A DNA stretch of 64,000 nt from Sphingomonas panni (GTDB lineage Bacteria; Pseudomonadota; Alphaproteobacteria; Sphingomonadales; Sphingomonadaceae), in assembly GCF_022664435.1 (NCBI RefSeq), contig NZ_JAKREU010000010.1, positions 62,001-126,000 on the forward strand, read 5' to 3'. Positions 36,260 to 45,016 of the stretch are shown here, in pieces. Below the pieces are notes generated by a model. That model ran no database searches and had not been told where the DNA came from. It saw nothing but the letters and a program-made list of their open reading frames with translations. The first letter of the stretch is position 1; every line of letters starts with the position of its first letter. The position numbers and the translations under genes are program-made.

Positions 36260-36673
36260 GTGTCGTCCAGCCCTGTCCCGATTTTACTGGTAACCGCCGC
36301 GGCGATGATCGACGGCGATGGCCGCGTGCTGGTGCAGCAGCGTCCGCCGGGCACCGCGATGGCGGGGCTGTGGGAGTTTCCGGGCGGCAAGGTCGAACCG
36401 GGCGAGACGCCGGAGGCGGCGCTGGTGCGCGAACTGGACGAGGAACTGGGCGTCGTCGTCGATCACCAGTGCCTGGCCCCGGCGGCGTTCGCCAGCGAGG
36501 CGCTGGGCGAACGGCACCTGTTGCTGCTGCTCTACGCGTTGCGCAAATGGCGCGGCATTCCAGTCGCGCGCCATGCGACCGCGCTGCAATGGCTGCGCCC
36601 GATCCAGCTCCATGCGTTGCCGATGCCGCCGGCCGACCGGCCGCTGATCGGCCTGCTGGAAGCGCTGGTCTAA
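36260..36673 (+). CDS. mutT: MutT-type Nudix pyrophosphohydrolase
   Basis: A 137-residue Nudix enzyme. The box GGKVEPGETPEAALVRELDE followed by ELGV fits GX5EX7REUXEEXGU. It is closest to MutT-like proteins that remove 8-oxo-dGTP and so prevent A:T to C:G errors; other nucleotide substrates are possible. The C-terminal HALPMPPADRPLI is common in this clade. The start is GTG with GAGG eight bases upstream. It overlaps the convergent methyltransferase by four bases. Confident in class. Confidence 0.92.
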   Translation: MSSSPVPILLVTAAAMIDGDGRVLVQQRPPGTAMAGLWEFPGGKVEPGETPEAALVRELDEELGVVVDHQCLAPAAFASEALGERHLLLLLYALRKWRGIPVARHATALQWLRPIQLHALPMPPADRPLIGLLEALV

Positions 36674-37509
36674 CCCGCGTCGCGCCGGCCCAGCGTATCC
36701 GCGAGCGATGCGGTGGCGCTGCCCCGGCGGGCGGGTTGCGGCTGGCTGGGCGCGGGGGACCAGCCGGTGAGGTAGATGACCTCGAACTGTTCGGCGGTAC
36801 GGCCATCGGGATCGGCGCGATCGGCAAAGGCGGACGCCGCCGCCATCAGCCCGGCGCGGCCGAGCGGGGCGGGTTCCAGCAGGCCGGTCGCCCCCATGCC
36901 GCGCAGGTCGTCGACCAGCTTGCCGAGACCCGCATAGCGCACGGTCAGCATTTCCGAATCGGCGACGGGCAAGGCGAAGCCGGCGCGGACCAGCAGGTCG
37001 CCGGCCGAACGCAGATCGATCTGCGGATGGACCCTCGCCGCCGGCCGGTCGGCCTCCGCGCTCAGCAGCGACTGACGCAGCGTCGGGAGCGTGCGTCCGC
37101 CGGTGAAGGCGGCGAGGAACAGACCGTCGGGGCGCAGGCTTCGGCGGATCAGGGTCAGCGCGCCGGGCAGGTCGTTGACGCTGTCCAATACGCCGACCGA
37201 TACCACCAGGTCGAACGCACCGTCGGCAAAGGGCAGCCGGTCTTCATCCCCCTGCACGCCCTGTGCGGCGCGGGCAAAGGCGAAGCCCGGATCGAACCGC
37301 GCGACGCGAGCGCCGGGTGGCGGTACGAAGGCGCCATCGGCGCATCCGAGGTCCAGCACGTCGGAAAATCTGCGCGTCACCGCCTGCAACCGGTCCTCGA
37401 CGCCTTCCAGCATGAACCGATGCAGGAAATCGGCGCGGGCGAAACCGGGCTGGGCGCGGTCGCGGTGGAGGCGGCGGCGGGGGCGGGCAAAGAGATCGGG
37501 GGCACTCAC
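36670..37509 (-). CDS. SAM-dependent methyltransferase (BioC/NDUFAF5-like)
   Basis: A 279-residue class I methyltransferase. The SAM-binding loop is VLDLGCADGAF and motif IV/V is FDLVVSVGVLDSVND. The N-terminal part (RRRLHRDRAQPGFARADFLH) and overall layout resemble the BioC/NDUFAF5-type proteins often found in alphaproteobacteria beside comF. Substrate unknown. The start is GTG with AAGG six bases upstream. It is divergent from comF by 44 bases and convergent with mutT. The family is sure; the function is open. Confidence 0.85.
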   Translation of the reverse strand: MSAPDLFARPRRRLHRDRAQPGFARADFLHRFMLEGVEDRLQAVTRRFSDVLDLGCADGAFVPPPGARVARFDPGFAFARAAQGVQGDEDRLPFADGAFDLVVSVGVLDSVNDLPGALTLIRRSLRPDGLFLAAFTGGRTLPTLRQSLLSAEADRPAARVHPQIDLRSAGDLLVRAGFALPVADSEMLTVRYAGLGKLVDDLRGMGATGLLEPAPLGRAGLMAAASAFADRADPDGRTAEQFEVIYLTGWSPAPSQPQPARRGSATASLADTLGRRDAG

Positions 37510-37553
37510 GCCGCGCCTTGTGCCGGGTGGCGCGGGCGGCGACAAGGGTGGCG

Positions 37554-38285
37554 ATGCGTCTCGCCCGAATGCCCGTCGCCGCGATGGCGCAACTGGTCGC
37601 CCTGGCGCTGCCCCCGCGGTGTCCGGGGTGCGGCGTGGTGGTGGAGGCGGACCATCGTTTTTGCGCAACCTGCTGGGCGGGGCTGCGGTTTCTGGGCGAC
37701 CCGGCCTGTGCCGCCTGCGGCACGCCGATGGCGATCGATCAGGGGCCGGGGATGCGCTGTGGTCCCTGTCTCGACAAGCCGCCGGGGCATGACGGGGTGC
37801 GGGCGGCGGTCGCCTATGGACCGGTGGCGCGCGATGTCGCGCTGAAGCTGAAATATGGCGGGCGGCTGGCACTGGCGACGACGATGGCACGGCTGATGGT
37901 CCGGCATCTGGCCGAGGATGCCGAGGGCCTCGTGCCGGTCCCGCTCCACCGGCGGCGGCTATGGACGCGGGGCTATAACCAGTCGGTGCTGATCGCCGAT
38001 GCGCTGGTGCGGATGCGGGGCGTGCCGGTGTTGCGCGACGCCCTGTGCCGCACCCGCGCAACGCCGCCGCTGCGTGGCTTGAGCGGGCGGGCGCGGGCAA
38101 CGGCGGTGCGCGGCGCGTTTGTCGTCGTCGATCGGGCGTCGATCGCCGGGCGGCGACTGGTGCTGATCGACGATGTCCATACCAGTGGGGCGACGGTCGA
38201 GGCCTGTGCAGCAGCGTTGCGCAAGGCCGGCGCGACGCGGGTCACGGTCCTGTGCTGGGCACGGGTCGTCGGCACGGACGATTGA
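37554..38285 (+). CDS. comF: ComF family phosphoribosyltransferase-like protein
   Basis: A 243-residue ComF. Four CxxC motifs (CPGC, CATC, CAAC, CGPC) in the first 75 residues form a zinc-ribbon region. A type I phosphoribosyltransferase domain follows, with the PRPP loop VLIDDVHTSGAT. In competent bacteria ComF takes part in DNA uptake and processing; in most others the role is unclear. The start is the ATG at 37554 with AAGGG six bases upstream; an in-frame start at 37518 would overlap the methyltransferase. It is followed by grxC after ten bases. Confidence 0.9.
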   Translation: MRLARMPVAAMAQLVALALPPRCPGCGVVVEADHRFCATCWAGLRFLGDPACAACGTPMAIDQGPGMRCGPCLDKPPGHDGVRAAVAYGPVARDVALKLKYGGRLALATTMARLMVRHLAEDAEGLVPVPLHRRRLWTRGYNQSVLIADALVRMRGVPVLRDALCRTRATPPLRGLSGRARATAVRGAFVVVDRASIAGRRLVLIDDVHTSGATVEACAAALRKAGATRVTVLCWARVVGTDD

Positions 38286-38295
38286 CAAGGGGGCC

Positions 38296-38574
38296 ATGCA
38301 GACACAACTGATAAACATGGCAAGCATCACCATCTATACGAAGGCCTTCTGCCCCTATTGCACGCGCGCCAAGCGGCTGCTCGACGGCAAGGGCGCGGCC
38401 TATGACGAAATCGACATCAGCATGGGCGGGCCGAAGCGGCAGGAGATGCTGGCGAAGTCCAACGGCCGGACGACCGTGCCGCAGATCTTCATCGGCGATA
38501 CCCATGTCGGCGGGTCGGACGACCTCGCCGCGTTGGAGCGGGACGGCAAGCTGGACGCATTGCTGGCGGCATGA
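38296..38574 (+). CDS. grxC: Glutaredoxin 3
   Basis: A 92-residue dithiol glutaredoxin. The active site is FCPYCTRA, with the cis-proline TVPQIF and the GGSDDL glutathione-binding turn. It reduces disulfides and glutathione mixed disulfides in the cytoplasm. The ATG at 38296 with GGGGG ahead of it is used; an ATG seven codons later is the common family start but lacks a ribosome site. It overlaps the nitrilase by four bases (ATGA). This comF-grxC-nit-DUF1178 order is common in alphaproteobacteria. Confidence 0.94.
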   Translation: MQTQLINMASITIYTKAFCPYCTRAKRLLDGKGAAYDEIDISMGGPKRQEMLAKSNGRTTVPQIFIGDTHVGGSDDLAALERDGKLDALLAA

Positions 38575-39395
38575 AGCTCGCGCTGCTTCAGATGACTGCC
38601 GGCATCGATCCCGATGCCAATGCGGCGCTGCTGGTGGACGCGATCGAGCAGGCGGCGGCATCCGGTGCGGCGATGCTGTTCACGCCCGAAATGTCGGGAC
38701 TGATCGATCGGGACCGCGAGCGGGCGGCTGCGTCGATCGCCACGGAGGCGGACGATCGCGTGCTGCGGGCGGTACGCGACGCGGCGGCCCGGGTCGGCAT
38801 CTGGGTCCATCTGGGGTCGCTGGCGATCCGGGGCGCCGATGGCCGTCTTGCCAATCGCGGCTATGTGATCGACGGCCACGGTGCGGTGCGGGCCAGCTAT
38901 GACAAGCTGCACCTGTTCGACGTGACGCTGCCGAGCGGGGAGAGCTGGCGCGAATCGGCGAGCTATGCGCCGGGGGAGCGCGCCTGTGTGGTCGGGACGC
39001 CGGCGGGGGCGATGGGGCTGTCGATCTGTTACGACCTGCGCTTCGCCGACCTGTTCCGCGCGATGAGCGATGCGGGAGCGACGATCCTCTCGGTGCCTGC
39101 CGCCTTCACCGTACCGACCGGACAGGCGCATTGGCACGTCCTGTTGCGCGCGCGGGCGATCGAGGCGGGCGCGTTCGTCGTCGCGGCGGCGCAGACCGGT
39201 GTCCATGCGGACGGCCGCACGACCTATGGCCATTCGCTGGTGATCGACCCGTGGGGCAATGTGCTGCTCGACATGGGGGAAGCGGCGGGGATCGGCATGG
39301 TCGAGATCGACCTGGACCAGGTCGCTGCGGTGCGGGCGCGTGTGCCGGTGATCGATCACCGCCGTCCGATCCCGCCGGTCGACGTCGTCCGATGA
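38571..39395 (+). CDS. Carbon-nitrogen hydrolase (nitrilase superfamily)
   Basis: A 274-residue amidase of the nitrilase superfamily, close to the Nit1/Nit2 group. The Glu-Lys-Cys triad is Glu in LFTPEMSG, Lys in SYDKLHLFD and Cys in LSICYDLRF. Known relatives remove deaminated glutathione or similar omega-amides; here that is likely given the adjacent glutaredoxin, but not proven. It is cytoplasmic. It overlaps grxC upstream and DUF1178 downstream by four bases each. Confidence 0.9.
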   Translation: MKLALLQMTAGIDPDANAALLVDAIEQAAASGAAMLFTPEMSGLIDRDRERAAASIATEADDRVLRAVRDAAARVGIWVHLGSLAIRGADGRLANRGYVIDGHGAVRASYDKLHLFDVTLPSGESWRESASYAPGERACVVGTPAGAMGLSICYDLRFADLFRAMSDAGATILSVPAAFTVPTGQAHWHVLLRARAIEAGAFVVAAAQTGVHADGRTTYGHSLVIDPWGNVLLDMGEAAGIGMVEIDLDQVAAVRARVPVIDHRRPIPPVDVVR

Positions 39396-39820
39396 TCGTG
39401 TTCGACCTGCGCTGCGGCAACGCCCATGTGTTCGAGGCGTGGTTCGCGTCGAGCGATGCCTATGCCGAGCAGCGGGAACGGTCGCTGATCCAGTGCCCGA
39501 TGTGCGACGACGCCCGGATCGAGAAGGCGGTGATGGCGCCAAACATCGCCCCCAAGGGCGACCGTCCCGTCGGGCCGCCGCCAGAGGCGATGAAAGCCGC
39601 GCTGGCGGCGCTGGCCAAGGCGCAGCAGGAGGCGTTGTCGGGCAGCGAATGGGTCGGCCGCGCCTTTGCCGATCGCGCGCGGGCGATGCATGTCGGCGAC
39701 GCCGATCCCGCGCCGATCCATGGACAGGCGACGCGCGAGGAGGCGAAGGCGCTGGTCGAGGAAGGCGTGCCGATCGCGCCATTGCCGCTGCCGGTCGTGC
39801 CGCCCGAGCGGGCGAATTAG
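39392..39820 (+). CDS. DUF1178 family protein
   Basis: A 142-residue DUF1178 protein of unknown biochemical role. The N-terminal MIVFDLRCGNAHVFEAWF and the zinc-ribbon CPMCDDARIEKAV are typical; further conserved residues are near the C terminus (ATREEAKALVEEGVPIAPLP). It is probably cytoplasmic. It is coupled to the nitrilase by an ATGA overlap and ends the operon. The family is clear and its function is unassigned. Confidence 0.9.
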   Translation: MIVFDLRCGNAHVFEAWFASSDAYAEQRERSLIQCPMCDDARIEKAVMAPNIAPKGDRPVGPPPEAMKAALAALAKAQQEALSGSEWVGRAFADRARAMHVGDADPAPIHGQATREEAKALVEEGVPIAPLPLPVVPPERAN

Positions 39821-40169
39821 GACCGTATCGACATTCAACTCCTTGAATAGCCGGTCCATCGCCGTCGTCACTTCCGTGCAGGCCGGAGTGCATAAGCGCC
39901 AGCGTCACGAATCCAGCTGAAACGTCGGCGGCTATGGATTCCCGCCTGCACGGGAATGACGGAAGTTTGCGTTGGGCGCTGAGTGGCGATCGGTTCCAAG
40001 GTGCGACGGTGCTGCGCCAACCAGTCTCCGAGCCATTGCGTTTGCTTCGAGCGCAGGTTCGGGTTTGTCGAGAACCGAAGGCGAGAAGGCGGTGCCCGAC
40101 CAGCGTGTTCTCGACGTACGCTTCTCGACAGGCTCGAAGCTGCTCGAACCGAACGGGGTAAGGGAAAAC
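39821..40169. repeat. Gene-free 349-base gap with two repeat families
   Basis: No gene is seen. One REP-like palindrome, ATTCCCG-cctgca-CGGGAAT, lies at 39938-39957. A second type occurs as two inverted copies at about 40045-40075 and 40121-40150, sharing TTCGAGC and TGTCGAGAA, which would let the RNA or DNA fold across 46 bases. The rest shows nothing recognisable. The tRNA-Arg gene follows. Confidence 0.65.
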
Positions 40170-40246
40170 TGGTGGCCTCGGAGGGACTCGAACCCCCGAC
40201 GCCCGCTTTAGGAAAGCGGCGCTCTGTCCAGCTGAGCTACGAGGCC
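40170..40246 (-). tRNA. tRNA-Arg (CCU)
   Basis: A full cloverleaf on the minus strand. The acceptor stem is GGCCTCG/CGAGGCC. The anticodon stem is CCGCT/AGCGG, with loop TTCCTAA that gives anticodon CCU (reads AGG). The T-loop is TTCGAGT. Discriminator A and an encoded CCA follow at 40173-40170. No integrated element is attached, although tRNA 3' ends are common attachment sites. Confidence 0.95.
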
Positions 40247-40293
40247 AGGCGCTCGCTCTATTATGCCTGTCGCCGCGACGCAATCGGGTCCGG

Positions 40294-40881
40294 TCAACTG
40301 CCGCATTCCCAACGGCCCTCGCGATAGATGCGTTCGCCGCCATCGGCGGTGCGCATGGTCAGCGTGGCGGGCCATTGCCGGGTCGAATCCGATGCGGGAT
40401 CCGCATTGGCCGCCGGACGGTCGACGGTGAACGAAACCTTGTCGCCGGCCAGGATGCCGCCGGTCTGGATCGCCTCGCGTCCCGGCGTCGCGGCAGTGAT
40501 CCGACGCAGGCGCTTGTCATATTTCACGAGTCCGTCGCCCTGATCGCGCACCAGCAGCAGTACGGGGCCGCGAGGCACGGTGCGGAAGGAGCAGCCGGAA
40601 CCGAGCAGGTCCTTGTCCTCGAAATCGGCATAGACCATCGGCTGCAATTCCGGCGCGGCGTGCGGCTCGGGTGTGTCGGGCAGTCCGCGCGCCAGTGCCG
40701 GCTGCGGCGTCGGGGCGGGGGCGACGCCGCCCACCGATCCAACCGGCTGCGCGGAATCGGCCGCGTTCGCGGTGGCGGGGGGCTGGCCGGAGCAGGCGGT
40801 GACCGCCGCTGCGGCGAGGAGGCAGGCGAGGGGACGGATCATCGCGTTGCAACGTCCCGCGCGACCCGGCCGTTCCGTCAT
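40294..40881 (-). CDS. Predicted lipoprotein of unknown function
   Basis: A 195-residue protein (182 from an inner ATG at 40842) with a lipobox ending AAVTACSG; the Cys would be lipidated. A proline-rich stretch follows, then a beta-rich domain of about 110 residues with LLVRDQGDGLVKYDKR and a Cys-containing end (RWECGS). The first ATG overlaps the folE stop by four bases, which favours the longer form; the inner ATG gives a shorter, more standard signal. I do not recognise a named family. Coupling to folE is probably just genomic economy. Confidence 0.75.
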   Translation of the reverse strand: MTERPGRAGRCNAMIRPLACLLAAAAVTACSGQPPATANAADSAQPVGSVGGVAPAPTPQPALARGLPDTPEPHAAPELQPMVYADFEDKDLLGSGCSFRTVPRGPVLLLVRDQGDGLVKYDKRLRRITAATPGREAIQTGGILAGDKVSFTVDRPAANADPASDSTRQWPATLTMRTADGGERIYREGRWECGS

Positions 40882-41501
40882 CCGCGCCCGATCAGTGACA
40901 ACACTTCCTTGCGGCTGCGTTCATCGTCGCGGAACACGCCCATCATCCGGCTGGTCGTCATGGTGACACCTGGCGTGCGGACCCCGCGCGAGGTCATACA
41001 GCCATGGGTCGCCTCGATCACCACCGCGACCCCGCGCGGGCGCAGGCCGTTCCAGATGCAGTCGGCGACCTCCGCCGTCAGCCGTTCCTGCACCTGCAGC
41101 CGCCGGGCATAGCCGTGCAGGACGCGGGCGAGCTTCGAAATGCCGACGACATGGTCCTTCGGCAGATAGGCGATGTGCGCCTTGCCGACGATCGGCGCCA
41201 TATGGTGTTCGCAGTGCGACTGGAACGGGATGTCGCGCAGCAGCACGATCTCGTCATAACCGCCGACTTCCTCGAACACGCGGTCGAGATGGTGTGCCGG
41301 GTCCTCGGCATAGCCCTGCGTATATTCCTTCCACGCGCGGGCGACGCGCAGCGGGGTATCTAGCAGCCCTTCGCGATCGGGATCGTCGCCGGTCCAGCGG
41401 ATCAGCGTGCGGATCGCGTCGGCGACATGGTCGGGAACCGGAATCTTCGGCGTCGGGCCGACCAGTTCGCCGCCGGCGGCATCGTCGTTCGCGTCACACA
41501 T
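40878..41501 (-). CDS. folE: GTP cyclohydrolase I
   Basis: A 207-residue type I GTP cyclohydrolase that makes dihydroneopterin triphosphate for folate and tetrahydrobiopterin. Zinc ligands are Cys and His in QSHCEHHM and Cys in ATHGCM. VGISKLARV and GVRTPGVTMTTSRMMG are typical. It works as a cytoplasmic decamer. The ATG at 41501 is used. It precedes the lipoprotein gene with a four-base overlap. Confident. Confidence 0.97.
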   Translation of the reverse strand: MCDANDDAAGGELVGPTPKIPVPDHVADAIRTLIRWTGDDPDREGLLDTPLRVARAWKEYTQGYAEDPAHHLDRVFEEVGGYDEIVLLRDIPFQSHCEHHMAPIVGKAHIAYLPKDHVVGISKLARVLHGYARRLQVQERLTAEVADCIWNGLRPRGVAVVIEATHGCMTSRGVRTPGVTMTTSRMMGVFRDDERSRKEVLSLIGRG

Positions 41502-41704
41502 CGTCTGGTTCCATTCCCGATCTTCGACTCGCTGTCGCCGGCAGGGTCGATGCCCTGCAAAGCCGCAACTGTGGCTTCCATACCCGTTCGCCGAGGAAAG
41601 CGCGCGGCGGATGCAGGTTGCCCGTTGACGCGGGATAGATGCTTCGTCACCAAATGCAACATGCCTAGCCGGATGATATCGGCAGCTGAGGAAGAGGGGA
41701 TGCC

Positions 41705-44368
41705 ATGAAGAAGTTCCACCTGCTGACCGCGACCGCCCTGTCGATGGTCGCCGGCGCAGTCCCGGCGCTGGCGCAGACGACGCCGACGGCACCGGTCGAG
41801 ACCCCGACCGCACCCGCCGCGCCGGGTGACGCTACGGCACAGGGCGATGACGATTGGGGGAACGAGATCATCGTCACCGCCAACCGCCGCGCCGAACCGA
41901 TCCAGGACGTGCCGATCGCGGTCACGGCCGTGAATGCGCAGCTGCTGGACGATGCCGGCGTGCGCGACATTCGCGGCCTCGAACAGCTGGCGCCCTCGCT
42001 TCAGACGACGACCGGCCAGTCGTCGGCAGTGTCGACGTCGCTGTCGATTCGCGGTGTCGGCACGGCGGGCGACAATCCGGGCTTCGAACCGGCGGTCGGC
42101 GTGTTCATCGACGGCGTGTTCCGCTCGCGCGCCGGCATCGCCATTGCCGAACTGCCCGAGATCGAGCGCGTCGAAGTGCTGCGCGGGCCGCAGGGGACGC
42201 TGTTCGGCCGCAATACCTCGGCTGGCGCGCTGTCGGTCACGACCGCAATGCCGAAGTTCGACTTCGGCGGCTATGTCGAGGGCGAATACGGCAATTTCAA
42301 CGCGTACGAACTGAAGGGCGCGCTGACCGGGCCGGTCAGCGAACAGCTCGCGCTGCGCGTCGACGGCGGTTATCGCAAGCGCGACGGCTATATCGAGGAC
42401 GTCAATTCCGACCGCGCGTTCAACGATATCAACCGCTGGTATGTCCGCGGCCAGGCGCTGTACGATACCTCGGCGTTCAGCTTCCGCCTGATCGGCGATT
42501 ACTACAAGACCGACGAACAATGCTGCGGCGTGGTCAGCGGGACGCGTGGGCCGACGGCCGCCGCGATCCAGGCAATCGCCGCGCAGCAGGGCCGCACCGG
42601 CATCTATACCGGCGCGCCGTCCGACCGGAAAATGGCGGCATCGCCCAACCGCGACTATGGCGAGGCCGTGCGCGACTGGGGCGTGTCAGGCGAGATCAAC
42701 GCCGATGTGGGCGAAATGAAGCTGACCTCGATCAGCGCCTATCGCGACTTCCGCGTGCTGCGGAACCAGGACATCGACTATTCGGGGATCGATCGCGCCT
42801 ATCGCGACGGATACCGCTCGGCCCTGCGCGACATTACGCAGGAAGTACGGTTGCAGGGGCAGCTGTTCGACGGGAAGCTCGATTTCCTCGTCGGCGGCTT
42901 CTACCTGAACGAAAAGCTGAAGCTGCGCGATACGGTGCGGCTGGGCAACGACGCCAACCGCTATGTCGATACGTTGCTGGCGGGTGTCCTCGGCGCACCG
43001 CCCTCGGCCGGGGGCATCGGGCGGCAGGCGCAGTTCTTCGGCAGCTTCAATGTGCCGACCTTTACCCAGCTGGTGACGTCGCTGCGCGGCGGCGCGGCAC
43101 TGCCGACCGGCACGGTGCCGCTGTTCGGGCAGCTGCTCTATGCGCAGAGCCCGCAGCTGCAGGCGAACTTCGCGCCTGGATCGTCGGTGTTCAACTATCT
43201 GAACACGCCGCTGACGCCGAACGTCGCGGGACAGGGCAATAATAACGACGATTTCCAGGTCGATACCAACGCCTTTGCGCTGTTCACCCACAACATCGTC
43301 AATTTCAATGACAAGCTCTCGCTGACGCTGGGCCTGCGCTACAATTACGAGCGCAAGGAGCTGGCGGCGTCGATCAACAGCAACCCGGCGGCGTGCGGCT
43401 TCTTCCTCGGTAACGATCAGCGTGCGATCATCTATCGCGAGGCCATCCGTGCCGCCAGCCCGGCACTGTTCCAGAACCTGTTCCTGCTCAGCTGCAATCC
43501 GGCGGTATCGAGCGAGTTCAACGGCAATTACAGCCATGACCGGTCGGAAAGCCGCCTGACCGGCACCGCCAAGCTCGCGTACAAGTTCACGCCCGATGTG
43601 CTGGGCTATGCCAGCTATGATCGCGGCTTCAAGTCGGGCGGCTACAATCTCGACCAGGCGAGCTTCAACACGAGGGTGCTGGGCGGCGACGGCGCGCAGG
43701 CAACCGACCTCGAATTCGGGGCGGAGACGGTCGACAGCTACGAACTAGGCCTGAAGACCAGCCTGACGCGGCAATTCTCGTTCAACGCGGCACTGTTCTA
43801 TCAGAAATTCAAGGGGTTGCAGTCGCTGATCTTCGCCGGCAACAGCTTCGTCGTACAGAATGTGCCCAAGTCGACCGCCAAGGGCATCGAGCTGGAATCG
43901 CTGATCCAGCCGATCCGCGAATTGAGCTTCCGCCTGGGCTATACGCTGCTCGACGCATCATACGACGCCAGCAACAACTTCGCGGGCACGCCGCTCCAGA
44001 ACCAGAATGGCCGCCAGTTCCTGAACCAGCCGCGCAACGTCGTCACCGTCGCCGCGACCTGGACCCCGCGCCTGACCAGCACGCTGAACGCGCTGTTCCA
44101 TGTCGACATGCGCTACAACAGCGACGTGTCGATCGTCCGTGACGGCACCGGGGCGACGGCGGTCGGCAATGACGGCTATCCGCTCCTCAACGGCAAGATC
44201 GGCGTGGCGACCGACGATCGCAGCAAGCAGCTGGAACTCTTCGTCGAGAATATCACCAACCAATATTACAACATCTCGGGCTTCGCGATTCCCGAACAGA
44301 CCGGCACCTATGGCGTCTATCCCGCCATGCCGCGCTTCTACGGGGTTCGCGCGCGGTTCGGTTTCTGA
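41705..44368 (+). CDS. TonB-dependent outer-membrane receptor
   Basis: An 887-residue receptor. The signal peptide is MKKFHLLTATALSMVAGAVPALA. The plug starts after an acidic linker (EIIVTANRRAEPIQDVP, a TonB-box-like sequence). A 22-strand barrel follows, ending in Phe (RARFGF). Two cysteine pairs (CCG at about 275 and NPAACG/LLSCN further on) lie in extracellular loops. It should import a bulky ligand with TonB-ExbBD. The plug signature RGPQGTLFGRNTSAGA is the sphingomonad type often linked to plant-derived compounds. No transport or catabolic genes adjoin it, so the ligand is open. The start is ATG with GAGGGG upstream. Confidence 0.92.
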   Translation: MKKFHLLTATALSMVAGAVPALAQTTPTAPVETPTAPAAPGDATAQGDDDWGNEIIVTANRRAEPIQDVPIAVTAVNAQLLDDAGVRDIRGLEQLAPSLQTTTGQSSAVSTSLSIRGVGTAGDNPGFEPAVGVFIDGVFRSRAGIAIAELPEIERVEVLRGPQGTLFGRNTSAGALSVTTAMPKFDFGGYVEGEYGNFNAYELKGALTGPVSEQLALRVDGGYRKRDGYIEDVNSDRAFNDINRWYVRGQALYDTSAFSFRLIGDYYKTDEQCCGVVSGTRGPTAAAIQAIAAQQGRTGIYTGAPSDRKMAASPNRDYGEAVRDWGVSGEINADVGEMKLTSISAYRDFRVLRNQDIDYSGIDRAYRDGYRSALRDITQEVRLQGQLFDGKLDFLVGGFYLNEKLKLRDTVRLGNDANRYVDTLLAGVLGAPPSAGGIGRQAQFFGSFNVPTFTQLVTSLRGGAALPTGTVPLFGQLLYAQSPQLQANFAPGSSVFNYLNTPLTPNVAGQGNNNDDFQVDTNAFALFTHNIVNFNDKLSLTLGLRYNYERKELAASINSNPAACGFFLGNDQRAIIYREAIRAASPALFQNLFLLSCNPAVSSEFNGNYSHDRSESRLTGTAKLAYKFTPDVLGYASYDRGFKSGGYNLDQASFNTRVLGGDGAQATDLEFGAETVDSYELGLKTSLTRQFSFNAALFYQKFKGLQSLIFAGNSFVVQNVPKSTAKGIELESLIQPIRELSFRLGYTLLDASYDASNNFAGTPLQNQNGRQFLNQPRNVVTVAATWTPRLTSTLNALFHVDMRYNSDVSIVRDGTGATAVGNDGYPLLNGKIGVATDDRSKQLELFVENITNQYYNISGFAIPEQTGTYGVYPAMPRFYGVRARFGF

Positions 44369-44395
44369 ACCCGTAGCGGCGTCCGACGCGGGTTC
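44367..44395 (+). terminator. Possible weak terminator after the TonB receptor
   Basis: GAACCCG (44367-44373) pairs with CGGGTTC (44389-44395) around a 15-base loop that can itself fold. It overlaps the stop codon and lacks a clear T-run, so it is only a candidate. Confidence 0.3.
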
Positions 44396-44528
44396 GCGGG
44401 GGAATTTCGTGCGTTTGACGGTACGGTTTGTCGCTTTTCCCCCGCGACAAGCGGTTCGGAACCTTGCATAACCACCCACCTGCCGCGCCGGAAAGGCGCG
44501 GTTCGCAGGGGGCATTAGGAGGAATAAT

Positions 44529-44801
44529 ATGGCCAAGGAAACCACGACGACCGGCGGCGCCCGGGGCGGAATCGCGAAGCCGGTGACGCCGTCGGCCGAT
44601 CTGGCGAAGATCACCGGATCCGACCCGCTGCCCCGCAGCGAAGTCGTCAGCAAGATGTGGGAATATATCAAGAAGCACGACCTGCAGAATCCGAAGGACA
44701 AGCGCGAAATCCTGGCGGACGAAACGCTGGAAAAGCTGTTCGGCAAGAAGTCGTGCTCGATGTTTGAAATGAACAAGCTGCTGAGTGCGCACATGAAGTA
44801 A
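44529..44801 (+). CDS. SWIB/MDM2-domain protein
   Basis: A 90-residue protein made almost wholly of a SWIB domain (SEVVSKMWEYIKKHDLQNPK, then ADETLEKLFGKKSCSMFEMN and KLLSAHM). The domain is known from eukaryotic chromatin-remodelling complexes and MDM2, and is found in chlamydiae and some alphaproteobacteria with an unproven role in DNA or protein binding. It is basic and cytoplasmic. Ribosome site TAGGAGGA precedes the ATG. A strong terminator 36 bases downstream makes it monocistronic. Function unassigned. Confidence 0.93.
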   Translation: MAKETTTTGGARGGIAKPVTPSADLAKITGSDPLPRSEVVSKMWEYIKKHDLQNPKDKREILADETLEKLFGKKSCSMFEMNKLLSAHMK

Positions 44802-44836
44802 GCGACGGGCGTCGATATCGACGTCGTCTGTTCACG

Positions 44837-44880
44837 AAAACACCGTCCGAGGGGCTGCCCTCGGGCGGTGTTTTCCTTTC
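44837..44880 (+). terminator. Rho-independent terminator after the SWIB gene
   Basis: AAAACACCGTCCGAGGG pairs with CCCTCGGGCGGTGTTTT with a single bulge and a GCTG loop, then TTTTCCTTTC. A strong stem followed by a T-rich tail is diagnostic. Confidence 0.85.
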
Positions 44881-45016
44881 GTAACAAAGCATTGCCGAGG
44901 CGATTTTCGGAACGCAGCCCCACGGCCATCGGTTATGTACGTATCGGACGAAAGTCCGATCGGACGACCGGCCAATATGGGTCGGCGTCCTCCGCAGCAG
45001 GACAAGGAGACACGCG

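Noticed and set aside
39821..40169. CRISPR-like array in the gene-free gap
   Set aside because: The repeats are palindromes of two kinds with irregular spacing, not evenly spaced direct repeats, and no cas genes are near.
41502..41704. Cobalamin or other riboswitch before the TonB receptor
   Set aside because: No B12-box, TPP or other conserved core can be seen; the 203-base gap has only weak secondary structure.
44909..44936. EcfG promoter GGAAC-N16-CGGTT before the 45.0 kb gene
   Set aside because: The -10 part has an extra base against CGTT and it is 80 bases from the gene; too weak to list.
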